Below are positions 29,461 to 39,989 of a DNA stretch of 64,000 nucleotides, in pieces; position 1 is the stretch's first letter, and each line of letters begins with the position of its first letter. Under the pieces are notes generated by a model. The model worked only from the letters and a program-made list of their open reading frames with translations, did not search any database and was not told where the DNA came from. Made by a program: the position numbers and the translations under genes. The stretch comes from Nitrobacteraceae bacterium AZCC 2146 (GTDB taxonomy: Bacteria > Pseudomonadota > Alphaproteobacteria > Rhizobiales > Xanthobacteraceae). The stretch lies in assembly GCA_036924855.1 (NCBI GenBank), contig JBAGRP010000001.1, positions 1,054,001 through 1,118,000 of the forward strand. Direction: 5' to 3'.

Positions 29461-30717
29461 TCATGCGGCACGGATGGGTGTCCCGAGCGGCGGCGGTTCG
29501 GCGTTCCGCACCCCGGCTGACGCGTCCGGCAGCAACAGCGCACCATCCGTACCAAAACGGTCGACGCCGCCGGCGGGTGCGGTGATCTCGTCGAAAGGCA
29601 ACGGGCCGCAGATCACCATGCAGTAGTCATACTGGGATCGCTGGTCGTTCCCCATCACCATCTGATAGTGCATCCGCATGAAATTGAACCGGTGCCGCTT
29701 GAAGGATTCCGGACTCATCATCGTGTGCATCTGGACGCGGCGGATGTTCGGACGGCCGTCGCCGCGCTCGCGGCCGACGCGTTTCAAGGTCACCGGATCG
29801 AAGCGGTAGAAGCTGATCGCATCGTCGCGGGCATGGTATTCCGCCCAGCGGATCGACGTCTCGTTGGCCACCGCCTGTGTCGCTGCACGGACATTCTTGC
29901 CCGCGGGATGCAGCGCGAATTTCGGGATCGTCGCGCCGACCGTGAGAACGCAGATCGTCGGACCGTGACGCGTCAGATCCGGATCGAGTTTCAAGGCGCG
30001 CGCTACCGATTCCATCACCAGCGCCGCACCGAGGCAGTGCCCGACAATGACGATCTCCTCGACATCAGCCATTTTCGCCCGTGCGACGATCGCCTTGGCA
30101 AAGTCATCGACGCGGGCGTCCATCAGCGGCCTTTGGCCGTAGACGAACTGCCGCGAAAAAATCCAGTCGTCGAACACGTGGTTGATCGGCCGGCGCCAGC
30201 CGAACCAGTGCAACAGGCCGGTGAAGATCGCGATGGCAACGACCGCGCCGACAATGAAAGCGCTCACGCCATGCAGGCCGGCCAGCCACGTCAAAGCGAA
30301 CCCAACGCCCGCGCCCAGCAGAGCGAAGGCCGTGACCCACAGATACGGAAACAGGAAGAAGCCGGCGTACTTCCAACTCGATCGCATGAAACGGAACAAG
30401 GTGCCGGTGACGATCCAGTCGCCCAGCGTCACCATCGACGCCCCCAGCCGCGACAGCATTCCGCGCGCGTGGTCCTGCAGGATCAGATCGTCCCAGCGCA
30501 ACATCTCGTAACTGGTATTTGTCTTCCAGTTCGGACCGGAAGTCTCGGCCTGCCACGACGAACTCACCTGGTTCGAGTCGGCAGGACCTGGTGCGCTTGC
30601 GGACACATTCCACGTCTTCTGGAAGCTCGACAGCGATCGCCGGAACCGCGCCAGCTGCGTCTCCGGTACAATCGGATCGTAGCCGCCGATGTGGAAGACA
30701 TGTCGCCGGCCGATCAT
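29461..30717 (-). CDS. Membrane-anchored alpha/beta hydrolase-like protein
   Basis: The 418-residue protein is not assigned to a named family. The N-terminus RHVFHIGGYDPIVPE is a beta-strand/turn typical of alpha/beta hydrolases. Two membrane helices occur at about 118-145 (FFLFPYLWVTAFALLGAGVGF) and 150-172 (AFIVGAVVAIAIFTGLLHW). A nucleophile-elbow-like IVIGHCLGAALVMESVA has Cys in place of the usual Ser. It may be a cysteine variant or inactive. It is divergent from a second GHSAGA-type hydrolase, with a 247-bp gap. Confidence 0.65.
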   Translation of the reverse strand: MIGRRHVFHIGGYDPIVPETQLARFRRSLSSFQKTWNVSASAPGPADSNQVSSSWQAETSGPNWKTNTSYEMLRWDDLILQDHARGMLSRLGASMVTLGDWIVTGTLFRFMRSSWKYAGFFLFPYLWVTAFALLGAGVGFALTWLAGLHGVSAFIVGAVVAIAIFTGLLHWFGWRRPINHVFDDWIFSRQFVYGQRPLMDARVDDFAKAIVARAKMADVEEIVIVGHCLGAALVMESVARALKLDPDLTRHGPTICVLTVGATIPKFALHPAGKNVRAATQAVANETSIRWAEYHARDDAISFYRFDPVTLKRVGRERGDGRPNIRRVQMHTMMSPESFKRHRFNFMRMHYQMVMGNDQRSQYDYCMVICGPLPFDEITAPAGGVDRFGTDGALLLPDASAGVRNAEPPPLGTPIRAA

Positions 30718-30964
30718 TGTCCGTTAGCTCCCAATTGCATCGCGGTTCGCGATTTGCATCCCGGTGCATAGCAAATTCGCAGGCCATCACAAAGCAGCCC
30801 GGCTCAAATACGCGGCATCAAGCAGCTTTTTGTCGCTTGCATGTCACAGGACCGCAGTTTAGCGGATTTCGCCATCACAATAAGGGGATTCTGATCCGGC
30901 CGCGATTGACGAGCGGTGTTTATGTCTGAAGATGTCGCCGGTCTTTTCAAGGAAGAAAGCACTG

Positions 30965-31651
30965 ATGTCGACGATATTGATTGGCGCAAAACGGCCGTCC
31001 CGAAGTTTGTTGGCCGGCGTTTTGCTGATTCTGTTTTCCCTGTTCGTGACGGCGCTGGCCGGTTCCAGCGATGCCCATGCCGCCACCGGCAAGCGGCCCG
31101 GTCACGTCTATCTGCTGCGCGGCCTGCTCAACGTATTCTCGCTCGGCATGGACACGCTCGCCTACAAGCTCGAGGCCGTCGGCGTCACCGCCACCGTCCA
31201 TAACCATTCCGTTTGGCGCGGGCTGGCCGACGACATGATCGCGAATTACCGTTCCGGCAATCGCGAACCGATCATCCTGATGGGTCACTCGGCGGGGGCC
31301 GATTCCACCATCTCGATCGCGCGCAAGCTGTACGAGAGCGGCATTCCGGTGGCACTGATCGTGAACTTCGATCCGGTCAGCCCCGACCCGGTGCCGCCAA
31401 ACGTCCGCCAGATCGTGAACTATTACGTACCTGCCGGCTGGGGGGCCGCCGTTGCCGCTGACAAGCGCTTCAAGGGTAAGCTCGCCAATGTGAACGAAAA
31501 CGCCACGACCAACCATTTCTCGATCGACAAGAACGACGACCTGCATCGCCAGGCCATCGCCAGAGTGCTGCAGGTGGTCGGCGGCGGCGCACGTCGCGGG
31601 CTTGCAAAGCCGAAGCCCACGCAGCAACTTTCCGCCGCCCCGGCGCAGTAA
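30965..31651 (+). CDS. Secreted or anchored alpha/beta hydrolase-like protein
   Basis: The 228-residue protein has an N-terminal hydrophobic segment (SLLAGVLLILFSLFVTALAG) followed by an AHA/A-type site near residue 41. The core has VYLLRGLLNVFSLGMDTLAYKLEA, the nucleophile elbow IILMGHSAGADSTISIA, and VNFDPVSPDPVPPNVRQIVNYYV. A C-terminal NHFSID His could complete a triad. I chose ATG 30965, preceded by AAGGAAG, over the in-frame ATG at 30932. No close family name. It ends before a strong hairpin shared with eno. Confidence 0.7.
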   Translation: MSTILIGAKRPSRSLLAGVLLILFSLFVTALAGSSDAHAATGKRPGHVYLLRGLLNVFSLGMDTLAYKLEAVGVTATVHNHSVWRGLADDMIANYRSGNREPIILMGHSAGADSTISIARKLYESGIPVALIVNFDPVSPDPVPPNVRQIVNYYVPAGWGAAVAADKRFKGKLANVNENATTNHFSIDKNDDLHRQAIARVLQVVGGGARRGLAKPKPTQQLSAAPAQ

Positions 31652-31660
31652 ACAAGCTTC

Positions 31661-31688
31661 GTTGGCCGCGCAGGTTCGCGCGGCCAAC
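31661..31688. terminator. Hairpin between the hydrolase gene and eno
   Basis: GTTGGCCGCGC (31661-31671), AGGTTC loop, and GCGCGGCCAAC (31678-31688) form a perfect 11-bp stem between two convergent genes. It probably acts as a bidirectional terminator although the flanking U-tracts are weak. Confidence 0.65.
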
Positions 31689-31697
31689 GCGTCTATC

Positions 31698-33600
<1,903 letters not shown>

Positions 33601-33648
33601 TCTGACGTCCAAATCGCCCGGGTCCCACAATCGTCACGGCCGCTGAAT

Positions 33649-33679
33649 TTGACACAACCATGATGAGGTCAGATACGAT
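33649..33679 (+). promoter_or_regulatory. Candidate sigma-70 promoter of garD
   Basis: TTGACA at 33649-33654 and TACGAT at 33674-33679 are spaced by 19 bp (an AGATAC alternative gives 16 bp), upstream of garD. This is plausible but the spacing is not ideal. A GGAGGAA ribosome site lies at 33728-33734 just before the garD start. Confidence 0.35.
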
Positions 33680-33737
33680 GCGGGTCTGAGCCGGCTGTCG
33701 TAGGCTCCCATCCAAGCAATAGAATTTGGAGGAATGC

Positions 33738-35300
33738 ATGCTGACGCAGGAAGCACATCAGACCGGCGAGCCGCTCTACATCCGGCTGCGCGACGACGAC
33801 AATGTCGCGATCGTCGCCAACCAGGGCGGCCTGCGCCCAGGCGCCCGCTTCGCCTGCGGGCTCAGCCTGATCGAACAAATCCCGCAAGGCCACAAGGTCG
33901 CGCTGGCGGATATCGCCGCCGGTGCCGCCATCACGCGTTATGGCGAAGTGATCGGCCATGCGGCAGCGGCGATCGCCAAAGGAAGCTGGGTCAAGGAAGC
34001 CCTCGTCGTGATGCCGGAGGCCCCTTCCCTAAGCAATCTGCCAATGGCGCGGGGCGCGCTGTCTGCGCAAGAACCGCTGGAAGGCTTTACGTTCGAGGGC
34101 TATCGCAATGCCGATGGCTCCGTCGGGACCCGGAATATTCTGGCGATCAGCACCAGTGTGCAGTGTGTTGCGGGCACCGTGGACTACGCGATCAAGCGTA
34201 TCCGCGACGAGTTGCTCCCCAAATATCCCAACATTGACGATGTGATGGCGATCACCCACGCCTATGGCTGTGGCGTCGCCATCAACGCACCCGGCGCGGC
34301 GGTGCCGATCCGAACGCTACAAAATCTGGCGCGCAATCCGAATTTCGGCGGCGAGGTGATGATCGTCGGTCTCGGCTGTGAAAAATTGCAGCCGGAATTG
34401 TTGTTACCGGAAGGGATGGCCTCGGCCACCATGGACGACAGCGATATCGTCCGCATGCAGGATGAGAGCCTGACCGGCTTCGGTGAAATCGTAGAGAGCA
34501 TCGTGGAGATGGCCGACAAACGGCTTCAGGCTCTCAACCTTCGCCGCCGCGAAACCTGTTCGGCGGCCGACCTCGTTATCGGACTGCAGTGTGGCGGTAG
34601 CGATGCCTTCTCCGGCGTGACGGCGAATCCCGCTGTCGGCTTCGCAGCGGATCTGCTGGTGCGCGCCGGCGCCACCGTGATGTTTTCGGAAGTGACCGAG
34701 GTCCGGGATGCGATCCATTTGCTGACACCGCGGGCGGTCAATCAGGATGTCGCAGATGCGCTGATCCGCGAAATGGACTGGTACGACCGGTATCTGCAGA
34801 CGGGCGAAGCGGACCGCAGCGCCAATACGACCCCCGGCAACAAGAAGGGCGGCCTCTCCAACATCGTCGAAAAGGCCATGGGCTCGGTGATCAAGTCGGG
34901 CACGTCAGCCATTTCCGGCGTGCTGTCACCCGGCGAGCGCGTGCGTGAGAAGGGGTTGATCTTCGCAGCCACGCCGGCAAGCGACTTCATCTGCGGGACG
35001 CTGCAACTGGCATCCGGAATGACGCTTCATGTGTTCACGACCGGCCGTGGCACGCCCTACGGCCTGGCTGCCGCGCCGGTCATCAAGGTTTCCACGCGGA
35101 GCGATCTGTCGCAGCGCTGGCATGATCTGATCGATGTCGATGCGGGAACCATCGCCACCGGCAAAGCGAGCATCGAGGATGTCGGCTGGGAGATTTTTCA
35201 CCTCATCCTGGAGGTTGCCAGCGGGCGCAAGAAAACCTGGTCCGACAAATGGGGGATCTTCAATTCGCTCGCACTCTTCAATCCCGGCCCGGTGACGTAA
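33738..35300 (+). CDS. garD: Galactarate dehydratase
   Basis: GarD dehydrates galactarate (meso-galactaric acid) to 5-dehydro-4-deoxy-glucarate. The 520-residue protein matches the enterobacterial enzyme along its length. It has an N-terminal SAF domain with [14 protein letters not shown] and [79 protein letters not shown] [23 protein letters not shown], and the end [13 protein letters not shown] 33738 follows GGAGGAA; an ATG at 33734 is in another frame. The later pathway genes (aldolase, reductase) are not adjacent. Confidence 0.93.
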   Translation: MLTQEAHQTGEPLYIRLRDDDNVAIVANQGGLRPGARFACGLSLIEQIPQGHKVALADIAAGAAITRYGEVIGHAAAAIAKGSWVKEALVVMPEAPSLSNLPMARGALSAQEPLEGFTFEGYRNADGSVGTRNILAISTSVQCVAGTVDYAIKRIRDELLPKYPNIDDVMAITHAYGCGVAINAPGAAVPIRTLQNLARNPNFGGEVMIVGLGCEKLQPELLLPEGMASATMDDSDIVRMQDESLTGFGEIVESIVEMADKRLQALNLRRRETCSAADLVIGLQCGGSDAFSGVTANPAVGFAADLLVRAGATVMFSEVTEVRDAIHLLTPRAVNQDVADALIREMDWYDRYLQTGEADRSANTTPGNKKGGLSNIVEKAMGSVIKSGTSAISGVLSPGERVREKGLIFAATPASDFICGTLQLASGMTLHVFTTGRGTPYGLAAAPVIKVSTRSDLSQRWHDLIDVDAGTIATGKASIEDVGWEIFHLILEVASGRKKTWSDKWGIFNSLALFNPGPVT

Positions 35301-35327
35301 CCGACCAAGCGCCTGGCCCGCCACAGC

Positions 35328-35409
35328 ATCCGCCGGCTTCGTTGACCGCAACAGCTTCGCGCAGGCAAAGCCCAGTGCAAAGATAACAGCGGCGCTGGCG
35401 AGCAGCGTC
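35328..35409 (-). repeat. MFS 3'-tail copy A
   Basis: These 82 bp match 40959-41040, the 3' end of the intact MFS gene, at about 69 of 82 positions by hand alignment, in the same orientation. On the minus strand it still reads as a matching peptide (ALGFACAKLLRSTKPADA against ALGFACAKLLRPTKPADA). Most differences are at third codon positions, so it derives from a diverged but once functional homologue. It sits between garD and the Fe/2OG oxygenase module. Confidence 0.85.
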
Positions 35410-35513
35410 GCGGTGTAGGCCTGAAGAAAGTGAACGCGAGTAGGCCGCGCGCGGGAGATGCTTAATTTGGCAGATGAGTAACTGTTTGAAAGACGGCGCG
35501 ACCGCGGCTGTTA

Positions 35514-35529
35514 TGGCACGGAATATGCT
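35514..35529 (+). promoter_or_regulatory. Sigma-54 (-24/-12) promoter upstream of the oxygenase gene
   Basis: TGGCACG at 35514-35520, four bases, then ATGCT at 35525-35529 matches the TGGCACG-N4-TTGCW consensus except for one T to A change. GG and GC are separated by exactly 10 bases. It lies about 66 bp upstream of the oxygenase start, on the correct strand. Sigma-54 promoters require an AAA+ activator; none is encoded in the window. Confidence 0.6.
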
Positions 35530-35594
35530 TGCTATTAGCCTGCAACTGCGATGCTGCCCTGTTGTGCAGGTACTTCAAACGATGGACACAACCT

Positions 35595-36608
35595 ATGACG
35601 CTCACGAGTATCCCGGTCATCGATATTTCTCCATATCGCATGGGTTCTTTGGATGGCAAGCAAGCTGTGGCCAAGGCGGTAGCCCAAGCCTGCCGCGACA
35701 TCGGATTTCTGGTCATCACGGGGCACGGCGTCTCCCCCGCGCTGGTCAATCGGGTAGATGCGAGCGCTCGGACTTTTTTCGATTTACCAACTGCGGACAA
35801 GATGGCGATCAAGCGGCCAAAGGACGATCAGGTTCGCGGCTACAGTGCTGTCGGCGATGAGGGCCTTTCCTACAGCCTCGGTGAAAAATCTCCCGGCGAT
35901 CTGAAGGAATCATTTTCAATCGGTCCCGTTGTCGTGCCGGACGATCCGTATTTCACTGGCCCGGCTGCCGGACCGCATTTCGCACCTAATCTCTGGGCAG
36001 AGCAAATCCCGGACTTCAAGGAATCTTGGCAAGAATATTTCCAAGCGATGTCCGATCTCTCCAAAACGTTGATGCGCATCTTCGCGCTCGGTCTTGATTT
36101 GCCGGAAACTTATTTTGACGACAAGATCGACCGACACATCAGTATGTTCCGCGCGCTCAAATATCCCAACCAGCACGAGGAGCCCTTGCCCGGTCAACTG
36201 CGCGCCGGTGCGCATTCGGACTACGGCAGCCTGACCATCGTGCGCACGGAAGACCGCCCAGGCGGCCTGCAGGTCTACAACAAGGCTGGAGAGTGGGTCG
36301 ATGTTCCGGCGGTGGGCGGGGGATTCGTCGTGAATATAGGTGACCTCATGATGCAATGGACCAACGACCTGTGGTCGTCAACGCTGCATCGCGTCGCCAA
36401 TCCCCCACGAGAGAAGGCTGGCAACAGCGCGCGGCTTTCCCTGGTGTTCTTTCACCAGCCGAATTACGACGCGATCGTCGAATGCCTCGAGAGTTGTCAG
36501 GGGCCGGGTAACCCCGCCAAATACGAGCCGGTGTCATCAGGCGATCATCTGACCAGCAAGTTCGTTAAGCAGACGACCTTCGGCGAAGGTTCCAGAAAAT
36601 CAGCATGA
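35595..36608 (+). CDS. Fe(II)/2-oxoglutarate-dependent oxygenase, isopenicillin N synthase-like
   Basis: The 337-residue non-heme iron oxygenase begins with SIPVIDISPYRMG and ACRDIGFLVITGHGV, the N-terminal DIOX_N block. It carries the metal triad in AHSDYGSLTIV (His, Asp) and LHRVANPP (His), and the 2OG-binding Arg in ARLSLVFFHQPN. Soluble, no signal peptide. ATG 35595 begins the conserved region. Its TGA overlaps the VOC gene start by 4 bp, so they form a two-gene operon behind the sigma-54 promoter. The substrate is unknown. Confidence 0.88.
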   Translation: MTLTSIPVIDISPYRMGSLDGKQAVAKAVAQACRDIGFLVITGHGVSPALVNRVDASARTFFDLPTADKMAIKRPKDDQVRGYSAVGDEGLSYSLGEKSPGDLKESFSIGPVVVPDDPYFTGPAAGPHFAPNLWAEQIPDFKESWQEYFQAMSDLSKTLMRIFALGLDLPETYFDDKIDRHISMFRALKYPNQHEEPLPGQLRAGAHSDYGSLTIVRTEDRPGGLQVYNKAGEWVDVPAVGGGFVVNIGDLMMQWTNDLWSSTLHRVANPPREKAGNSARLSLVFFHQPNYDAIVECLESCQGPGNPAKYEPVSSGDHLTSKFVKQTTFGEGSRKSA

Positions 36609-37024
36609 CGGATTCTACGATCGAGACACCAGACAGGGCGACGCTGTCCTACGTCAACGTCTTTGCTCGGGACATTGTCGCCCTGAGTCGGTTCTACATG
36701 GACGTGTTCGACTTCACGGAGATCGAGAAAATCCGTTCCCCCATTTTCCGGGGGCTGGACACCGGACGCAGCAGCCTCGGCTTCAATGCGCAGGACGCTT
36801 ATGGCCTATTGAAGCTGGACGCGTTCTCGGAGGTAAGTGGAATCAAGTTTCTGCTCAACATCGATGTCTTCAGCGTTGCCGAGGTCGATCGGCTGACGCC
36901 AAAGGCCGTTTCATTGGGCGCACAATTGGTGAAGCCGCCCTACACGACCTATTACAACTGGTATCAGGCCGTTTTGCTGGATCCCGAACAGAACGTTTTC
37001 CGCATCAACCACATTCTCGAATAG
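36605..37024 (+). CDS. VOC (glyoxalase/dioxygenase-fold) family protein
   Basis: The 139-residue protein has the paired beta-alpha-beta-beta-beta units of the vicinal oxygen chelate fold: LSYVNVFARDIVALSRFYMDVFDF at residues 14-37 and KFLLNIDVFSVAEVDRLTPKA in the second half. It ends LLDPEQNVFRINHIL with a possible metal Glu. It overlaps the oxygenase stop by 4 bp (ATGA), so both are translated together. It could be a lyase, dioxygenase or binding protein; no specific reaction is assignable. Confidence 0.8.
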   Translation: MTDSTIETPDRATLSYVNVFARDIVALSRFYMDVFDFTEIEKIRSPIFRGLDTGRSSLGFNAQDAYGLLKLDAFSEVSGIKFLLNIDVFSVAEVDRLTPKAVSLGAQLVKPPYTTYYNWYQAVLLDPEQNVFRINHILE

Positions 37025-37091
37025 CGACCGCGACGCCGCTCGACGTTACTGCAAGGGTCTCGGCGCCGGCCTTGGACTAGGCCGCGCCACT

Positions 37092-37170
37092 ATCCGCCGG
37101 CTTGGTTGGCCGCAACAGCTTCGCGCAGGCAAAGCCAAGCGCGAAGATGATCACCGCGCTGGTCAGCAGT
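37092..37170 (-). repeat. MFS 3'-tail copy B
   Basis: These 79 bp match 40959-41037 at about 76 positions, same orientation, and encode ALGFACAKLLRPTKPAD on the minus strand. Two of the three changes are synonymous in the MFS frame; the third falls at the junction end. It is joined directly to a decayed queF 3' end (37171-37284), so the junction between MFS and queF sequences is the reverse of the native order. Confidence 0.9.
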
Positions 37171-37284
37171 ATCGCTGAAGCTCTACATCGCCGGTTTCCG
37201 CAACCACGGCACGTTCCACAACGACTGCACGGTAGCGACTGGCGAGCGCATCGTGGCCGTCGCGCCGTATAGGGGGCGGGGTGA
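37171..37284 (+). pseudogene. queF 3'-end remnant
   Basis: The sequence ATCGCTGAAGCTCTACATCG onward matches queF from 33366 and reads [21 protein letters not shown] before an internal deletion of about 125 bp. It then resumes at the queF end VAPYRGRG and TGA at 37282-37284. The conserved His-Glu pair of queF (FHED) is changed to FHND, so it would be inactive even if complete. It directly follows MFS tail copy B. Confidence 0.85.
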
Positions 37285-37304
37285 GCCCGCCTCCCCTGCG
37301 TGCG

Positions 37305-38516
37305 TCATGCCGTGGCAAACCGGCTTTCGTTCCGACAGGCGACAGCGGCCTGCTCGACATCGTAGTCATAGAGCGATTTGCGGAACGCCGCCGAGTTGGC
37401 GATCTCGCGATCGCGCTGCTCAAGGCTCTCATACTTGGAGTCGTAGCGGAGCCCGTTTTGCCGCGCTTCGGCCTGAATCACATCGGTGCGGACCCGGCGA
37501 AATTTTTCATATTCCGGCAGGATATTCACAACTTCGGCTGCGTGCCGCCCTTCGAGAAAGCTGGCCAGAGCGGCGCCGTCCTCGATGGCCTGATTGGCTC
37601 CCTGGCCGAGATGCGGAAGCATCGGATGCGCCGCGTCGCCCAGTAAGACCAGCCGTCCCTTCGTCCACGATGCGAGCGGTCTGCGATCATATAAGCCCCA
37701 CCAGAAGCAGCTCTCCACCTTTTCGAGCAGCCCGACGACGCGCGGATCCCATCCGTCGAAGGATGCCGCAAGTTCGTCACGGTCTCCAACCGCGGACCAT
37801 GACTCGATGATTTGGTTTGTTGTCGGGACGAAGCCAACGTAATTGAGAAGCCGGCCACTCCGAACCGGGAACGCCATGAAGTGCTTACCGTCACCCATCC
37901 AGACCTGGTGCGCCTCATCACGCCACCCGGGAAGTTTCTCGCGGGGGATCAAGCCGCGGTAGGCGCGCACGCCCGAATATTCGGGCGATTTCGGCTCGAC
38001 GACATAGTTCTGCAACACCGACTGAATGCCATCGGCAGCGATGACGATATCGGCTTCGGCCGTTTCACCGTTCGCAAATTTCAGTTGCGCCGCGGCGTCG
38101 CTCTGTTCGAACCCAATACAGCGATGCCCCGTGCGGATCGCGCTTGGCGGCAGGGCTGCCGCGAGCGCGTTCAGCAGATCGGCCCTGTGCATGCCATACA
38201 TGCCATTCCAGCCACTCGAGTCGGTGGTGAGAATGGGCCCGACGACGCTGCCGTCCATCCGATAATATTGCGAGCCGCTACCAACCTTTGCGCCCACCGC
38301 CGCCAGTGCCTTGCCCAATCCAATTCGCTCGAGCTGCCGCAGGCTGTTCGGATAGATGAAAACGCCGGCCCCGACCTCCCCCAGCGCATTGGCTTGTTCG
38401 AAAACTTCGACATCGATACCTCGCCGATGCAGGAAGTTCGCCGCGGACAGACCGCATATTCCTCCCCCGACGATGGCAGCGCGAAGCGGTTTGGTTGATG
38501 TCGTTCTTTCTTTCAT
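37305..38516 (-). CDS. FAD-dependent aromatic-ring monooxygenase-like protein
   Basis: This class A flavoprotein monooxygenase has 403 residues and resembles salicylate or 3-hydroxybenzoate 6-hydroxylases. It has the FAD dinucleotide motif [21 protein letters not shown] (residues 13-33), [18 protein letters not shown], the DG motif [12 protein letters not shown], and the GD motif [29 protein letters not shown]. Soluble. It is co-directional with the upstream MFS gene (38615-39859), 98 bp away, suggesting import and hydroxylation of one compound, with the divergent LysR controlling it. Confidence 0.85.
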   Translation of the reverse strand: MKERTTSTKPLRAAIVGGGICGLSAANFLHRRGIDVEVFEQANALGEVGAGVFIYPNSLRQLERIGLGKALAAVGAKVGSGSQYYRMDGSVVGPILTTDSSGWNGMYGMHRADLLNALAAALPPSAIRTGHRCIGFEQSDAAAQLKFANGETAEADIVIAADGIQSVLQNYVVEPKSPEYSGVRAYRGLIPREKLPGWRDEAHQVWMGDGKHFMAFPVRSGRLLNYVGFVPTTNQIIESWSAVGDRDELAASFDGWDPRVVGLLEKVESCFWWGLYDRRPLASWTKGRLVLLGDAAHPMLPHLGQGANQAIEDGAALASFLEGRHAAEVVNILPEYEKFRRVRTDVIQAEARQNGLRYDSKYESLEQRDREIANSAAFRKSLYDYDVEQAAVACRNESRFATA

Positions 38517-38614
38517 GTGGTTCTCTTTCGTTCCTGCAAGACGAGACGGGCTTTGTCCGGAAGTTGCTCGTCTTGCGTGGATTCAAGTATTGTGAAGCGG
38601 CTCACTCACGAGCG

Positions 38615-39859
38615 TCAGCGCTTGCGTGGCGGATAAGGGTAAGGCCCCAACGTCGCGACAAGGACGATCGCTGCGGATAGCGCGATCCCAAGACCGATCA
38701 GGCCGACGGAGTAGCTGCGATAGGCATCGAACGCATGCGCCATCAGCCACGGACCGAGACCAGAGCCGAGGGTGAAAAAGGCAAGAATGCAGCCATAGAT
38801 CACGCCATAATGCGCCATGCCGAAATAGCGGCCGGTCAGATACGCCATGATGTCGCCTTCGGCGCCGATACCGAGGCCGAGAAGAACAGCCGCGACCACC
38901 GCAACCGGGCCCACCGCGCCCAGGCCGAGCATCGCCATGCCGATCAACGGGATCATGAAAAAGAATCCCGCGACGTAAGGCCCGCGGAAACGATCGAGCG
39001 CCAGGCCGGAAAGCATGCGCCCGATAATCAGCGACAGTCCGGCAGCCGCGACCGCAGTGGTAGCGGTGCCTGCCGGGATGCCGCGGTCTGACAGAATCGG
39101 CACAATATGCGCGATGGTGCCGTTGATCGCTGCGGCCGCGAACATCATGGAGATCGACGCGAACCAGAAGCGATAGGTGCTGAGCGCCTGCTTGAGCGTC
39201 AAACCCTCGGTGTACGTAGCTTCTGCCCCGGCTCGCAAAGGCCGATCCCTGACGAAGAGCGCAACCGACGAGAAGCCAACAACGAAGAGCAGAGCACCCA
39301 AGGCAAAATAAGCCTCACGCCAACCATAGCTGGAAACGAAATACTGCGTGTATTTCGGAATCACTGCAGCACCGATGCCGATGCCCGCAAGCGTGATGCC
39401 GAGCGCCAGACCGCGCTGCGCATCAAACCAGGTCGAAACGGCGCGCGCGTAGATCAACGTCGAATGCCCGGCACCAACGAGGCCGAGAAATGCATAGAGC
39501 AAGATGAAGGCCATCAGGTTGTTGCCAAGCAATCCGCCGGAAGCGGTTGCCAACGCAAACATCGTGATCGCAGGAAGCGCGATCCGTTTCACGCCAAAGC
39601 GATCAACCAAAGTGCCGACGAACGGCATCATGACAGCGCCGGCAATGTGAGATGTCACGACTGCTGCAGCGAGCGAACCGCGCGGCCAGCCGAATTCTGC
39701 GCTGATCGGCTGCAGCAGAACGCCGAAGGTAAAGAGGATGATGGGACCGTTGCCCACGATAAGCGCAAGCGTCGAGCCAACGACAACAAGCCACCCGGCG
39801 GAAACACGATCACTGGAAAGTGGCGTGGCAAGACGTTCTTCTACGGCGACGCTTCTCAT
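38615..39859 (-). CDS. MFS transporter (oxalate/formate or monocarboxylate-like)
   Basis: The 414-residue protein has twelve predicted helices. It includes the first cytoplasmic loop motif GTLVDRFGVKRIAL, YAFLGLVGAGHSTLIYARAVSTWFDAQRGLALGITLAG (helices 4-5, as in the OFA/MCT group) and GEGDIMAYLTGRYFG-like EGDIMAYLTGRYFGM in helix 10. I chose ATG 39859, preceded by GGGAGGATTG. An upstream in-frame ATG at 39871 lacks such spacing. It is divergent from the LysR gene and co-directional with the FAD monooxygenase. Confidence 0.85.
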   Translation of the reverse strand: MRSVAVEERLATPLSSDRVSAGWLVVVGSTLALIVGNGPIILFTFGVLLQPISAEFGWPRGSLAAAVVTSHIAGAVMMPFVGTLVDRFGVKRIALPAITMFALATASGGLLGNNLMAFILLYAFLGLVGAGHSTLIYARAVSTWFDAQRGLALGITLAGIGIGAAVIPKYTQYFVSSYGWREAYFALGALLFVVGFSSVALFVRDRPLRAGAEATYTEGLTLKQALSTYRFWFASISMMFAAAAINGTIAHIVPILSDRGIPAGTATTAVAAAGLSLIIGRMLSGLALDRFRGPYVAGFFFMIPLIGMAMLGLGAVGPVAVVAAVLLGLGIGAEGDIMAYLTGRYFGMAHYGVIYGCILAFFTLGSGLGPWLMAHAFDAYRSYSVGLIGLGIALSAAIVLVATLGPYPYPPRKR

Positions 39860-39938
39860 CAATCCTCCCATCGCGCTTTTTTAAACGGGCAGCGCTGATG
39901 GCAAGGTAGGACGAGGCGATTTATTTGACAATTCGCCT

Positions 39939-39950
39939 TTGATAGATCAA
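39939..39950. promoter_or_regulatory. Candidate LysR operator TTGATAGATCAA
   Basis: TTGAT-AG-ATCAA is a perfect inverted repeat in the 130-bp region between the divergent MFS and LysR genes. LysR-type regulators usually bind such dyads near their own start. It lies about 40 bp upstream of the LysR GTG. Confidence 0.4.
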
Positions 39951-39989
39951 GTGATATGAAATCGTTATAAATAAGCCGGGAGCGACAGC

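Noticed and set aside
33734..34237. Plus-strand frame starting at ATG 33734
   Set aside because: It overlaps garD in another frame and has no family features; the real garD start is ATG 33738.
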